Part shown: positions 49,860-58,940 of the stretch, one piece after another
Layout: the number at the start of each line of letters is the position of its first letter
How positions within the stretch are numbered: position 1 is the stretch's first letter
Assembly: GCF_023721715.1 (NCBI RefSeq)
Contig: NZ_JAMDLG010000001.1
Coordinates: forward strand, 747,889-811,888
DNA: 64,000 bases
Source: Parasegetibacter sp. NRK P23
Lineage (GTDB): Bacteria > Bacteroidota > Bacteroidia > Chitinophagales > Chitinophagaceae
Reading direction: 5' to 3'
The notes under the pieces: model-generated
What the model was told of the DNA's origin: nothing
The model's input: only the letters and a program-made list of their open reading frames with translations
Databases searched by the model: none
Program-made: the position numbers and the translations under genes

Positions 49860-51308
49860 ATGCCTGCACCCAAAGGAATCTGGAAGGTGATCACCGCCTC
49901 CTCTGTTGGTACCCTGATTGAATGGTACGATTTTTACATTTTCGGAAGTTTATCCACCATCATTTCCCAAAAGTTTTTCCCGGGCACGAACCCTACGGCT
50001 GCCCTGCTTTCCACACTTGCCACCTTTGCCGCCGGCTTTATTGTGCGGCCTTTCGGCGCGCTTGTATTTGGCCGCCTTGGTGACCTGATTGGCAGAAAAT
50101 ATACTTTTCTCCTAACGCTTGTGCTCATGGGCGGCTCCACCTTCCTCATAGGATGCGTCCCTTCCTTTGAAAGCATTGGCTACTGGGCCCCGGCCCTCGT
50201 ATTGCTGCTCCGGCTGCTGCAGGGATTGGCGTTAGGGGGAGAATACGGCGGCGCCGCGACTTACGTTGCCGAACATGCGCCAAAAGAGAAACGCGGATTT
50301 TATACCAGCTGGATCCAAACCACCGCCACACTGGGCTTGTTCGTATCCCTGGGTGTCATCCTTTCGATCCGTCGCATCGTAGGGGTGGATGAATTCGTGA
50401 ACGGGAACGGCTGGCGTTATCCTTTCCTGGTATCCATTTTATTGGTGGTAGTCTCCATTTTCATCCGTTTAAAGATGAATGAGTCGCCGCTCTTCAGCAA
50501 GCTGAAAGCGGAAGGCAAAACATCCACCAACCCCCTGAAAGAGAGTTTCGGGAAAAAAGAGAACTTCAAAATGGTACTCCTGGCACTGTTTGGTGCCACC
50601 ATGGGACAAGGCGTGATATGGTACACCAGCCAGTTCTACGCACAGAATTTCATTCTGACCGTTTGCAAGGTGGACTATGAGCAGGCCAATACCATCATTG
50701 GTATCGCTTTGCTCGCGGCCACGCCATTCTTCGTCATCTTCGGCTCCCTTTCCGATAAATTCGGCAGAAAGAACATCATGCTTACCGGGATGTTCCTGGG
50801 TGTGATCAGCTATTTTTCGCTGTTCGGTCAACTCCGTAATATCGCAGATACTACATTGAAAACCGTTGCTTCCAAAACTGCAGTGGCAGCAACAGGCGCC
50901 ACTGTAACTACCTTCGCCGATGGCGGTTCTCTTACGGAAACGCCGAAAACCGTTGAAGGAACCATCACTTATGTAAAAAACGTGATCCTCTCTTCATCTG
51001 ATCAGTGGAAAATGACCGGCTGGATCTTCATCATGGTATTGTTTGTAACCATGGTGTATGGCCCTATTGCGGCTTTCCTTGTTGAGTTGTTCCCTACCAA
51101 AATCAGGTATACCTCCATGTCGTTACCTTACCATATTGGTAACGGCGTATTCGGTGGACTTGTCCCTTTTATAGGTGTATTGATTTCAACGCTTCCGGGC
51201 GCTACGCCACTTTCAGGACTATGGTACCCTGTTGGTGTTGCCGCATTGAGCCTCATCATCGGCTGCCTCTACCTCAACAACCGGATCGATGAAAACGTAA
51301 ATGATTAA
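49860..51308 (+). CDS. MFS transporter, metabolite:H+ symporter (MHS) type
   Basis: A 482-residue transporter with 12 predicted membrane segments. The MHS family signatures are ASSVGTLIEWYDFYIFGSL near residue 12, RPFGALVFGRLGDLIGRKYTF near residue 65 and LLRLLQGLALGGEYGGAATY near residue 120, which resemble proline/betaine, citrate and shikimate carriers. A non-membrane insert at about residues 320-375 separates two late segments. The substrate is not predictable. The start MPAPKGIWK at 49860 is preferred over one 13 codons upstream. A small membrane-protein gene follows directly. Confidence 0.9.
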   Translation: MPAPKGIWKVITASSVGTLIEWYDFYIFGSLSTIISQKFFPGTNPTAALLSTLATFAAGFIVRPFGALVFGRLGDLIGRKYTFLLTLVLMGGSTFLIGCVPSFESIGYWAPALVLLLRLLQGLALGGEYGGAATYVAEHAPKEKRGFYTSWIQTTATLGLFVSLGVILSIRRIVGVDEFVNGNGWRYPFLVSILLVVVSIFIRLKMNESPLFSKLKAEGKTSTNPLKESFGKKENFKMVLLALFGATMGQGVIWYTSQFYAQNFILTVCKVDYEQANTIIGIALLAATPFFVIFGSLSDKFGRKNIMLTGMFLGVISYFSLFGQLRNIADTTLKTVASKTAVAATGATVTTFADGGSLTETPKTVEGTITYVKNVILSSSDQWKMTGWIFIMVLFVTMVYGPIAAFLVELFPTKIRYTSMSLPYHIGNGVFGGLVPFIGVLISTLPGATPLSGLWYPVGVAALSLIIGCLYLNNRIDENVND

Positions 51309-51318
51309 ACGAAACATC

Positions 51319-51564
51319 ATGAACCAACTTAAAAAAACGCTTGGCCTGGTATGGATGCTGATCGCTCCGGCCCTTCTTTTCACGCTATTCATAGGAGCGG
51401 GCGTATATATTGATCCGAACGGGAAGGCCGAAATCAACCAACCGGTTCCCTGGATCATCATCATCGCCATTTTCTCTCCCATTGCTATTGGCTTCTTCCT
51501 TTTCGGATGGTATGCCTGGAAGGGAGAGTATGATAAATTACCAGAAAACTCCGAAGAAGTATAG
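51319..51564 (+). CDS. Small two-segment membrane protein coupled to the MFS gene
   Basis: An 81-residue protein with two membrane segments (about residues 8-28 and 43-66) and a charged C-terminus. The ATG at 51319 (MNQLKKTLG) is 11 bp past the MFS stop; an earlier ATG at 51301 overlaps that stop. No function is known to me. Such small proteins next to MHS-type transporters may help assembly or gating, which is inference from position only. Confidence 0.68.
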   Translation: MNQLKKTLGLVWMLIAPALLFTLFIGAGVYIDPNGKAEINQPVPWIIIIAIFSPIAIGFFLFGWYAWKGEYDKLPENSEEV

Positions 51565-51584
51565 CGGGAGCGATCACCCTATAC

Positions 51585-52586
51585 TCAGGGACCGCGTTCC
51601 CGCGTCCTGCTTTCCATTTCAAAGAGCAGCCGATCGTGTTCTATCAACTGTTTCAGGTCATTTTCCTCCGGCAGGTAGAGCCTGTACTTGCTCGCGAACA
51701 GATGACTACTACCGGATAGCACAGAGTATTTCACAACGGTTTCATCTTTCTCCGTGCAGAGAATGATTCCGATGGTGGGATTATCGTCAAGTGCTCTTTT
51801 CAGGTCTTCATACATACGCACGTACATATCCATCTGGCCGATATCCTGGTGGGTGAGGCGCCCCTTCTTCAGGTCAATCAGCACAAAACACTTCAGGTAA
51901 TAATTATAGAATACCAGGTCAACATAAAAGTCACCTGTTTCGGTAGAAAGGTGTTGCTGCCTTGCCACGAATGCGAAACCTTTGCCAAGTTCCATCAGAA
52001 ATTGGTGCAGGTGTTTGAGCAATGCGGTTTCGAGGTCCTTTTCCGCAGGGACCTGCTCAGCCGATAACCCCAGGAACTCGAAAATGTAAGGGTCTTTGAT
52101 GAATGCCCGGGCATCAGGTGGCAGTACACCATCTTTTGGGGTTGGGAATGCTTTTATTCTTTCAAAATAACCGCTGCTGATGTTTCGCTCCAGGGTTCTT
52201 GAGCTCCAGCCTCCGGAAACGCATTCTTCCATGTAAAAGTTGCGGGCCTTTTCATTTACAACCCTGGAAATCAAACGGTAATGCGTCCAGCTCAATTCGG
52301 TCCGCAGTGCGGACCGAATTGGAAATGCCTGATGAAAAGCTTTCATATTTCTCAGGCTTCGCTCGGCGTAGCCGCTTCCGAATTCTCTTTCAAGTTTGCC
52401 GGAAACATTTTTCAAAATACGGTCGCTGTACCTGCCCCTTGCTTTCCCTTTCCGCTCCTCTTCCACAATCAACTTCCCTATCTCCCAATATGTTTGGAGC
52501 AACAAAACATTCACGGCACGTAGCGTTTTTTCCCTTGCCCCAACAATCAATTCCCTGATCGATCCATACAACTCCTGCTCACTCAT
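51585..52586 (-). CDS. YhcG-type PDDEXK nuclease family protein (DUF1016)
   Basis: A 333-residue protein. The N-terminal helical DUF1016 domain (about residues 5-150) has LLQTYWEIGKLIVEEE near residue 30 and LSWTHYRLISRV near 100; the C-terminal PDDEXK nuclease domain (about 165-320) has the core DFYVDLVFYN and VLIDLKKGRL that supplies the catalytic D...xK. Family members occur with restriction and mobile elements and as single genes. It stands alone, facing two housekeeping neighbours, which suggests acquisition. The ATG at 52586 (MSEQELYG) is preferred over an upstream TTG. A 29-bp perfect palindrome lies inside it. Confidence 0.87.
   Translation of the reverse strand: MSEQELYGSIRELIVGAREKTLRAVNVLLLQTYWEIGKLIVEEERKGKARGRYSDRILKNVSGKLEREFGSGYAERSLRNMKAFHQAFPIRSALRTELSWTHYRLISRVVNEKARNFYMEECVSGGWSSRTLERNISSGYFERIKAFPTPKDGVLPPDARAFIKDPYIFEFLGLSAEQVPAEKDLETALLKHLHQFLMELGKGFAFVARQQHLSTETGDFYVDLVFYNYYLKCFVLIDLKKGRLTHQDIGQMDMYVRMYEDLKRALDDNPTIGIILCTEKDETVVKYSVLSGSSHLFASKYRLYLPEENDLKQLIEHDRLLFEMESRTRERGP
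52293..52321. repeat. 29-bp perfect palindrome inside the yhcG-type gene
   Basis: Two 14-bp arms (CAATTCGGTCCGCA and its complement) surround a single central base. In the gene it codes the residues around IRSALRTELS just before the conserved SWTHYR block. It could be a selected DNA or RNA structure or an inserted palindromic element that stayed in frame. Confidence 0.9.
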
Positions 52587-52652
52587 CTCTTTCAATTTTT
52601 ACAAAGTTGCGCCTGATTTTAGGGCTAACATAATTTTCAAAGACAGAAAAAC

Positions 52653-52696
52653 ACGGTATCCCTACCGTTTTTTAACGGATGCTATCCGTATTTTCG
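52653..52696 (+). promoter_or_regulatory. Tandem ACGG/CCGT palindromes and minus-7 box of gldA
   Basis: Two palindromes in tandem, ACGGTA-tccc-TACCGT (52653-52668) and ACGGAT-gct-ATCCGT (52675-52689), run directly into TATTTTCG (52689-52696), a near match to TAnnTTTG. The site ends 17 bp before the gldA ATG. It may be an operator for a dimeric regulator binding twice. Confidence 0.5.
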
Positions 52697-52713
52697 TAGC
52701 AGAAGTAACCAAT

Positions 52714-53637
52714 ATGTCAATATCCATCGAGGCAGTCAGCAAGCACTACGGCACACAAAAAGCGGTCAACAACATCTCTTTCTCCCTGAAGCCCGGTGAG
52801 ATCGTTGGTTTTCTCGGCCCGAATGGTGCCGGGAAATCCACCACCATGAAAATGATGACCGGTTATCTTCAGCCGGATGGCGGAAAAATAACCGTAAACG
52901 GCATTTCCGTGCAGGCTCAGCCACTGGAGGTGAAGAAAAAAATCGGTTACCTTCCCGAAGCAAATCCGCTGTATTATGACATGTATGTAAAGGAATACCT
53001 TCATTTCATTGCTGGTGTGCATGGATTGGGCAAAAAGACCAAAGAACGCGTAAACGCCGTGATCGCCATGACGGGCCTCACTCCGGAAAGCCATAAAAAA
53101 ACAGGGCAGCTTTCCAAAGGGTATAAACAGCGGGTGGGACTAGCCGCGGCCCTGATCCACGATCCGGAAGTGCTGATATTGGATGAACCCACATCCGGCC
53201 TTGACCCCAACCAGATCATTGAGATCAGGGAAGTGATCCGGAGCCTGGGGCAACAAAAGACCATTCTTTTCAGCACGCATATTCTGCAGGAAGTGGAGGC
53301 ACTTTGTGAAAGAGTGATCATTATTAATAAGGGAGAACTGGTTGCGGACGCGCCGCTTTCAGACCTGAAAAACACCAATGGCGACCAGCAGCGACTTCGC
53401 GTAAATTTTGGCGAACCACTGGAAGCCGAATGGCTGCTCCGCCTCCCGGATACCCTTTCCGCAGAAAAAACAGATGCCCACACCTGGCTGCTCACTACTT
53501 CCAGCCCCGAAAAACTCCGGAAGCAAATCCTTGAACTGGCTTTGCAGCACAACCTGAATATCGTTTCTTTGCAAAGCGAAAACGGAAAACTGGAAGACAT
53601 CTTCCGGGAACTCACTGCTCAAAACAAACCGCAATAA
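52714..53637 (+). CDS. gldA: GldA-like ABC transporter ATP-binding protein
   Basis: A 307-residue ABC ATPase. Walker A is GPNGAGKSTT near residue 38, the signature motif is LSKGYKQRVGLAAAL near residue 132, Walker B is VLILDEPTSGLDP near residue 152, and the H-loop is LFSTHILQEVEAL. The sequence resembles GldA of the gliding-motility ABC transporter GldAFG, where it powers export or assembly at the inner membrane. The membrane partners gldF and gldG are not adjacent, so a related ABC-2 exporter ATPase cannot be excluded. The ATG at 52714 is preferred over a long upstream extension that overlaps the yhcG-type gene. Confidence 0.82.
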   Translation: MSISIEAVSKHYGTQKAVNNISFSLKPGEIVGFLGPNGAGKSTTMKMMTGYLQPDGGKITVNGISVQAQPLEVKKKIGYLPEANPLYYDMYVKEYLHFIAGVHGLGKKTKERVNAVIAMTGLTPESHKKTGQLSKGYKQRVGLAAALIHDPEVLILDEPTSGLDPNQIIEIREVIRSLGQQKTILFSTHILQEVEALCERVIIINKGELVADAPLSDLKNTNGDQQRLRVNFGEPLEAEWLLRLPDTLSAEKTDAHTWLLTTSSPEKLRKQILELALQHNLNIVSLQSENGKLEDIFRELTAQNKPQ

Positions 53638-53642
53638 ATTAG

Positions 53643-54956
<1,314 letters not shown>

Positions 54957-55023
54957 ACGGAACTGATAAGGGAGAAGGTGTTTCTTTACCGGAACGCTTT
55001 CTCTTCTTTCTAAAATCCTCGAA

Positions 55024-55338
55024 ATGAAAATATTAGAACGTATTCCATCCTGGCTGAAGAACAAATACATGATCGCCCTGATCGTGTTCGCCGTATGGGT
55101 ACTGTTCTTCGACCGGAACGATATCATCACCCAAACAGAAAGACGTTCCGAACTCAGGGACCTACAGCAAAGCAAAGCTTATTACGAACAGGAGATCAGT
55201 CTTACCAACAAAGAACTCCGCCAGCTCGACTCTAATCCCGCCCTCCTTGAAAAATACGCCAGGGAGAAATATTTCATGAAAAAGCCAAACGAAGAACTCT
55301 TCGTGATGCCAACACCGGAAGCCTCCGTTAAAAAATAG
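55024..55338 (+). CDS. FtsB/DivIC-like septum formation initiator
   Basis: A 104-residue protein with a short cytoplasmic start, one membrane segment (about residues 16-32) and a periplasmic coiled coil (about 40-80), ending with the YAREKYFMKKPNEELFV block typical of DivIC/FtsB. It is part of the FtsBLQ-like division complex and stabilises FtsL. It follows eno, a conserved order in many bacteria. Confidence 0.9.
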   Translation: MKILERIPSWLKNKYMIALIVFAVWVLFFDRNDIITQTERRSELRDLQQSKAYYEQEISLTNKELRQLDSNPALLEKYAREKYFMKKPNEELFVMPTPEASVKK

Positions 55339-55438
55339 TTATCTGTTGGGCAATATCCCATACTGACCACCGTTAATATACCGGACTATCCTGAAGCTGG
55401 ACCCTTCAGGAATTTTTGGACATAAATAGGTTTGCCTA

Positions 55439-55675
55439 ATGACCACTTTTACACCCGAGGATTTACTTTTGTTCCTATACAAAGAAAGTTCTCCCGCATT
55501 AACAGGCGCCATAGAACAAGCACTCCAGGAAGATTGGACCCTGAGAGAGAAAATGGCCGTGTTAAAAGATGCGCACGAAAGGATGGAGCGCCTGCTAACA
55601 GCTCCTAGGACAGCATCGGTATTGAATATACTGAACTACGCCCGTAACACAGAACCCATAACTGCACACGAGTAA
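55439..55675 (+). CDS. Small conserved hypothetical protein
   Basis: A 78-residue soluble protein, helical by composition, with TPEDLLLFLYKESSPALTGAIEQAL at the start and no cysteine. Short proteins of this type with similar openings are common in Bacteroidota, but I know no assigned function. It is placed between divIC and nth on the same strand. Confidence 0.7.
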   Translation: MTTFTPEDLLLFLYKESSPALTGAIEQALQEDWTLREKMAVLKDAHERMERLLTAPRTASVLNILNYARNTEPITAHE

Positions 55676-55699
55676 CCAAACCAATTCCGGTTTTTCAGC

Positions 55700-55707
55700 T
55701 ACTTTCG
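55700..55707 (+). promoter_or_regulatory. Minus-7-like box of nth
   Basis: TACTTTCG, one base off TAnnTTTG, 21 bp before the nth start codon; a run of T sits roughly ten bases before it rather than at the usual minus-33 distance. Confidence 0.35.
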
Positions 55708-55727
55708 TGGTTATACAGGAATAAAGT

Positions 55728-56384
55728 ATGACCAGGAAGGAAAGATACGAAGGTGTGATCCGCTATTTTCAGGAACACATCCCGCAGGCTGAAACCGAAC
55801 TTATTTACGACAATCCCTACCAGTTACTGGTAGCTGTGATTTTATCCGCTCAATGCACCGATAAACGCGTTAACCTGACCACGCCTGCTATCTTCAGGCG
55901 GTATCCCGACGCGGAAAGTTTATCGAAAGCCAGTGTTGAAGACATTTTCGCCCTCATCAGGAGTATCTCTTATCCCAACAACAAGAGCAAGCACCTGATC
56001 GGGATGGCACAAAAACTCATGAACGAGTTCAATGGTGAAGTACCGCTTACCGTAAATGAACTCGTCACACTTCCCGGCGTGGGGCGGAAAACCGCTAATG
56101 TAATTACCTCGGTGATCGACCAGCAGCCCAATATGGCCGTGGACACCCATGTGTTCAGGGTTTCCGCAAGGATCGGGTTAACCGTAAACGCAAAAACACC
56201 GCTTGCAGCGGAGAAACAGCTTATCAAATTTATTCCTTCCGAACTGGTGCACAAAGCACACCACTGGATTATCCTGCACGGAAGGTATGTTTGTGTGGCA
56301 AGAAATCCGAAATGCCACGCGTGCGGCATTACAGAATTTTGTAAATTCTACCAGCAACAAAAGAAAAAACAGGTATCTTCTTAA
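55728..56384 (+). CDS. nth: Endonuclease III
   Basis: A 218-residue bifunctional DNA glycosylase/AP lyase for oxidised pyrimidines. The helix-hairpin-helix with the catalytic Lys is LPGVGRKTANVI near residue 115; the catalytic Asp is in AVDTHVFRVSARIGL near residue 136; the 4Fe-4S ligands follow the CX6CX2CX5C pattern in CVARNPKCHACGITEFC at about residues 187-203. Length is normal. Confidence 0.96.
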   Translation: MTRKERYEGVIRYFQEHIPQAETELIYDNPYQLLVAVILSAQCTDKRVNLTTPAIFRRYPDAESLSKASVEDIFALIRSISYPNNKSKHLIGMAQKLMNEFNGEVPLTVNELVTLPGVGRKTANVITSVIDQQPNMAVDTHVFRVSARIGLTVNAKTPLAAEKQLIKFIPSELVHKAHHWIILHGRYVCVARNPKCHACGITEFCKFYQQQKKKQVSS

Positions 56385-56398
56385 TTCAAGCTGGTTCT

Positions 56399-58681
56399 AT
56401 GCTGCAATTGCCGGCCTCTTACATCAGGGAATACAAGAACTTCATCTACGGCCACTACCTCAGTGAGGGCGTGCGCATTACTGTGGGCGTGGTGCTTCCT
56501 GCTGTAATTTTCAGCTACTTCGGCGCATTGGAAACGGGCATTGTGGTATCGCTGGGGGCCATGTGCGCCAGCATTCCAGACAATCCAGGCCCTATTCACC
56601 ACCGGAAAAACGCCATGGTGGTATGTTTCATCCTTACCTCCTGTTGCGCCTTTATCACCGGCGTTGTGGCCTTCTCCCCCGTTTTGCTTGGCGCCTGGGT
56701 TGCCGCAGCAGCATTTATATTCTCCATGATCGGCGTATTCAACACCCGGAGCATGGCTATTGGAACGGCGGTGTTGCTGGTGATGGTACTGAATATCGAC
56801 GAGAAAAGAACTTTGGAGGACGCGGCCATTCACGCGGCCTACATCTTCGGGGGCGGATTGTGGTACACGCTCTTGAGTCTTGGACTATACAGCATTCGGC
56901 CCTATAAACTCACCCAGCAGGCCATGGGCGATTGTATTCAGGCCACCGCCAATTACCTGCACGCCAAAGCCGCGTTCTACAGCAAAAATGTGGATTACGA
57001 CGCCGCTTATAGAAAATTACTGGAAGAACAAATCATCGTGCACGAGAAGCAGGACCTCGTAAGGGAAATGCTTTTTAAAAGCCGCGATATCGTGCGGGAG
57101 TCCACACCGCAAGGCAGAATTCTCGTGATGATCTTCCTCGATGTGGTGGATCTTTTTGAACGCGCCATGACCTCCCACCAGGATTACCGCGCCCTCCACC
57201 AGGCTTTCGATCAGCATGCCATTCTCCACCATTACCAATCCCTGATCTATCAGTTAACAGATGAACTGGATAGAATAGGAATCGCACTCAAAAGCGGTTT
57301 CCCTTCCACGCCTACCGATCTGCTGTCCAAAAAAACGGAGAAAGTGAACCAACTCTTCTTTCAGCTCCGGGATGAACACCGTACCGCTGAAAACGTGGAG
57401 GCATTTATTTCACTCAGGCACATCCTCGACAGCATTGAAGACATTGCCGGCAGAATCTACACCCTGCACCAGTACACCACTTTCGACCCCGCACTCAGCA
57501 AGCAATTCAAAGAACCGGATTACGATCGCTTCGTTACCCACCAGGCCATCGACCTGCGGTTGCTGCTGTCCAACCTCACCTTGCAGTCCAACACTTTCCG
57601 GCATGCCGTCAGGGTGAGCGTGGCCACTTTCGCAGGTTACCTTATATCGCTGATCCTTCCGTTCGGACACAGTTATTGGATATTGCTCACCATCATCGTG
57701 ATCCTGAAACCCGCTTACAGTCTTACCAAGAAAAGAAACGGGGAACGACTGATCGGCACCATTGCCGGAGCGGCCATCGGTTTACTGCTGTTGTATTTCA
57801 TCCAGGATAAAAACATCCTGCTGGCCATTATGATTTTCCTGATGATCGGAACATTCAGTTTCATGCGCGCTAAATACCTGCTGAGCGTGGTGTTGATGAC
57901 ACCATATATCCTCATACTTTTTCACCTGCTCTTCCCGGGAGACTTCAGAACCCTGCTCACGGAAAGAGTAATCGATACGGCCATTGGTTCCGCCATCGCG
58001 TTCCTCGCGAATTATTTCCTGGTACCTGCCTGGGAATACACACAGATCAGACAGTATATGATCCGCGCCATCCACGATAACCGGGAATATTTTAAAGTGA
58101 TCGCCGGCGCATTTGCCGGGAAGCCTTATACCAATACGGAATACAAATTATCCAGGAAGAACGCGTTCGTATCACTCGCCAACCTTACCGATGCCTTTAA
58201 CCGGATGATGTCGGAACCCGTGCACCAACAAAAGAACAGCAAGGAAATGCACCAGTTCGTAGTGCTCAACCATGTGCTCACTTCACACATCGCTACCGTA
58301 TCCTACTATGCGCAGCCATTGGCGCAACAATACCAGAAACCGGTATTGCAGCAACTGACCACAGCATTGAACCATCAACTGGAAGACATTGAAAAGAAAC
58401 TGAACGGCGTTCCCATCAATAAACAACTGGCGGAGGATGCTTCTCCCACCCAACAGGCATTGAAACAGTTGAACCATGAAGTGATGCAACTGAAGCAGGA
58501 AAGAAGTATAGAACTGGGGAAAGGTGTGGCGGATAGCCCGGTGCGGAAAACACTATCTGAGTATAAATCCATCGCCGACCAGTTCATCTTCATCGCCCGT
58601 ACCGTGGAGGAGTTGGGTAAGAATGTGGGTGGACATACCGGTGCCCCCGCTACAGAGATGGCACCCGCAGCCCACCCTTAA
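56399..58681 (+). CDS. FUSC/YccS-family membrane protein
   Basis: A 760-residue protein of the fusaric acid resistance-like family. Two membrane modules are visible: about residues 25-160 (GVRITVGVVLPAVIFSYFGAL) and about 400-550 (GYLISLILPFGHSYWILLTIIVILKPAYSLTKKRNGERLIGTIAGAAIG), separated by a soluble helical region of about 230 residues. The motif around KPAYSLTKKRNGERLIGT is typical of the family. Substrates are mostly unknown; efflux of aromatic acids is proposed for some. It starts 14 bp after nth and its 3' end overlaps a rhodanese gene by 32 bases. Confidence 0.87.
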   Translation: MLQLPASYIREYKNFIYGHYLSEGVRITVGVVLPAVIFSYFGALETGIVVSLGAMCASIPDNPGPIHHRKNAMVVCFILTSCCAFITGVVAFSPVLLGAWVAAAAFIFSMIGVFNTRSMAIGTAVLLVMVLNIDEKRTLEDAAIHAAYIFGGGLWYTLLSLGLYSIRPYKLTQQAMGDCIQATANYLHAKAAFYSKNVDYDAAYRKLLEEQIIVHEKQDLVREMLFKSRDIVRESTPQGRILVMIFLDVVDLFERAMTSHQDYRALHQAFDQHAILHHYQSLIYQLTDELDRIGIALKSGFPSTPTDLLSKKTEKVNQLFFQLRDEHRTAENVEAFISLRHILDSIEDIAGRIYTLHQYTTFDPALSKQFKEPDYDRFVTHQAIDLRLLLSNLTLQSNTFRHAVRVSVATFAGYLISLILPFGHSYWILLTIIVILKPAYSLTKKRNGERLIGTIAGAAIGLLLLYFIQDKNILLAIMIFLMIGTFSFMRAKYLLSVVLMTPYILILFHLLFPGDFRTLLTERVIDTAIGSAIAFLANYFLVPAWEYTQIRQYMIRAIHDNREYFKVIAGAFAGKPYTNTEYKLSRKNAFVSLANLTDAFNRMMSEPVHQQKNSKEMHQFVVLNHVLTSHIATVSYYAQPLAQQYQKPVLQQLTTALNHQLEDIEKKLNGVPINKQLAEDASPTQQALKQLNHEVMQLKQERSIELGKGVADSPVRKTLSEYKSIADQFIFIARTVEELGKNVGGHTGAPATEMAPAAHP

Positions 58682-58940
58682 GGTTGAACAAATGCGTCCA
58701 ACCAAAGCGGGCTTCGAGCCGCTGAATGGCGATACCGCTCCTGATGCCTTTTCTGCAATAAACAATCACGGGAACATCTTGCGGAATCTCGGTATACCGT
58801 TGCATGATTTCTCCCAGCGGAATCCATATTCCACCAATATTGTACGCGTCTCTTTCTGCTGCTTCGCGCACATCCAGTAAAGCGAATGGTTCACCTTTCT
58901 GCTCCAGCGCCTTCCATTCCTCCCAACTCAGCTCTTTCAT
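58650..58940 (-). CDS. Single-domain rhodanese
   Basis: A 96-residue sulfurtransferase. Its catalytic loop is VYCRKGIRSGIA with Cys near residue 62, and the fold begins with LDVREAAERDAYNIGGIWIPL. Such short rhodaneses transfer sulfane sulfur to acceptors. Its ATG overlaps the stop of kup by one base (TGATG), so it is translationally coupled. Its 3' end overlaps the FUSC gene tail to tail. Confidence 0.92.
   Translation of the reverse strand: MKELSWEEWKALEQKGEPFALLDVREAAERDAYNIGGIWIPLGEIMQRYTEIPQDVPVIVYCRKGIRSGIAIQRLEARFGWTHLFNLKGGLRVPSL

Noticed and set aside
52396-52713. N-terminal extension of the gldA frame
   Set aside because: Overlaps the yhcG-type gene antisense and the palindromic promoter region; ABC family proteins start near MSISIEAVSKHYG.
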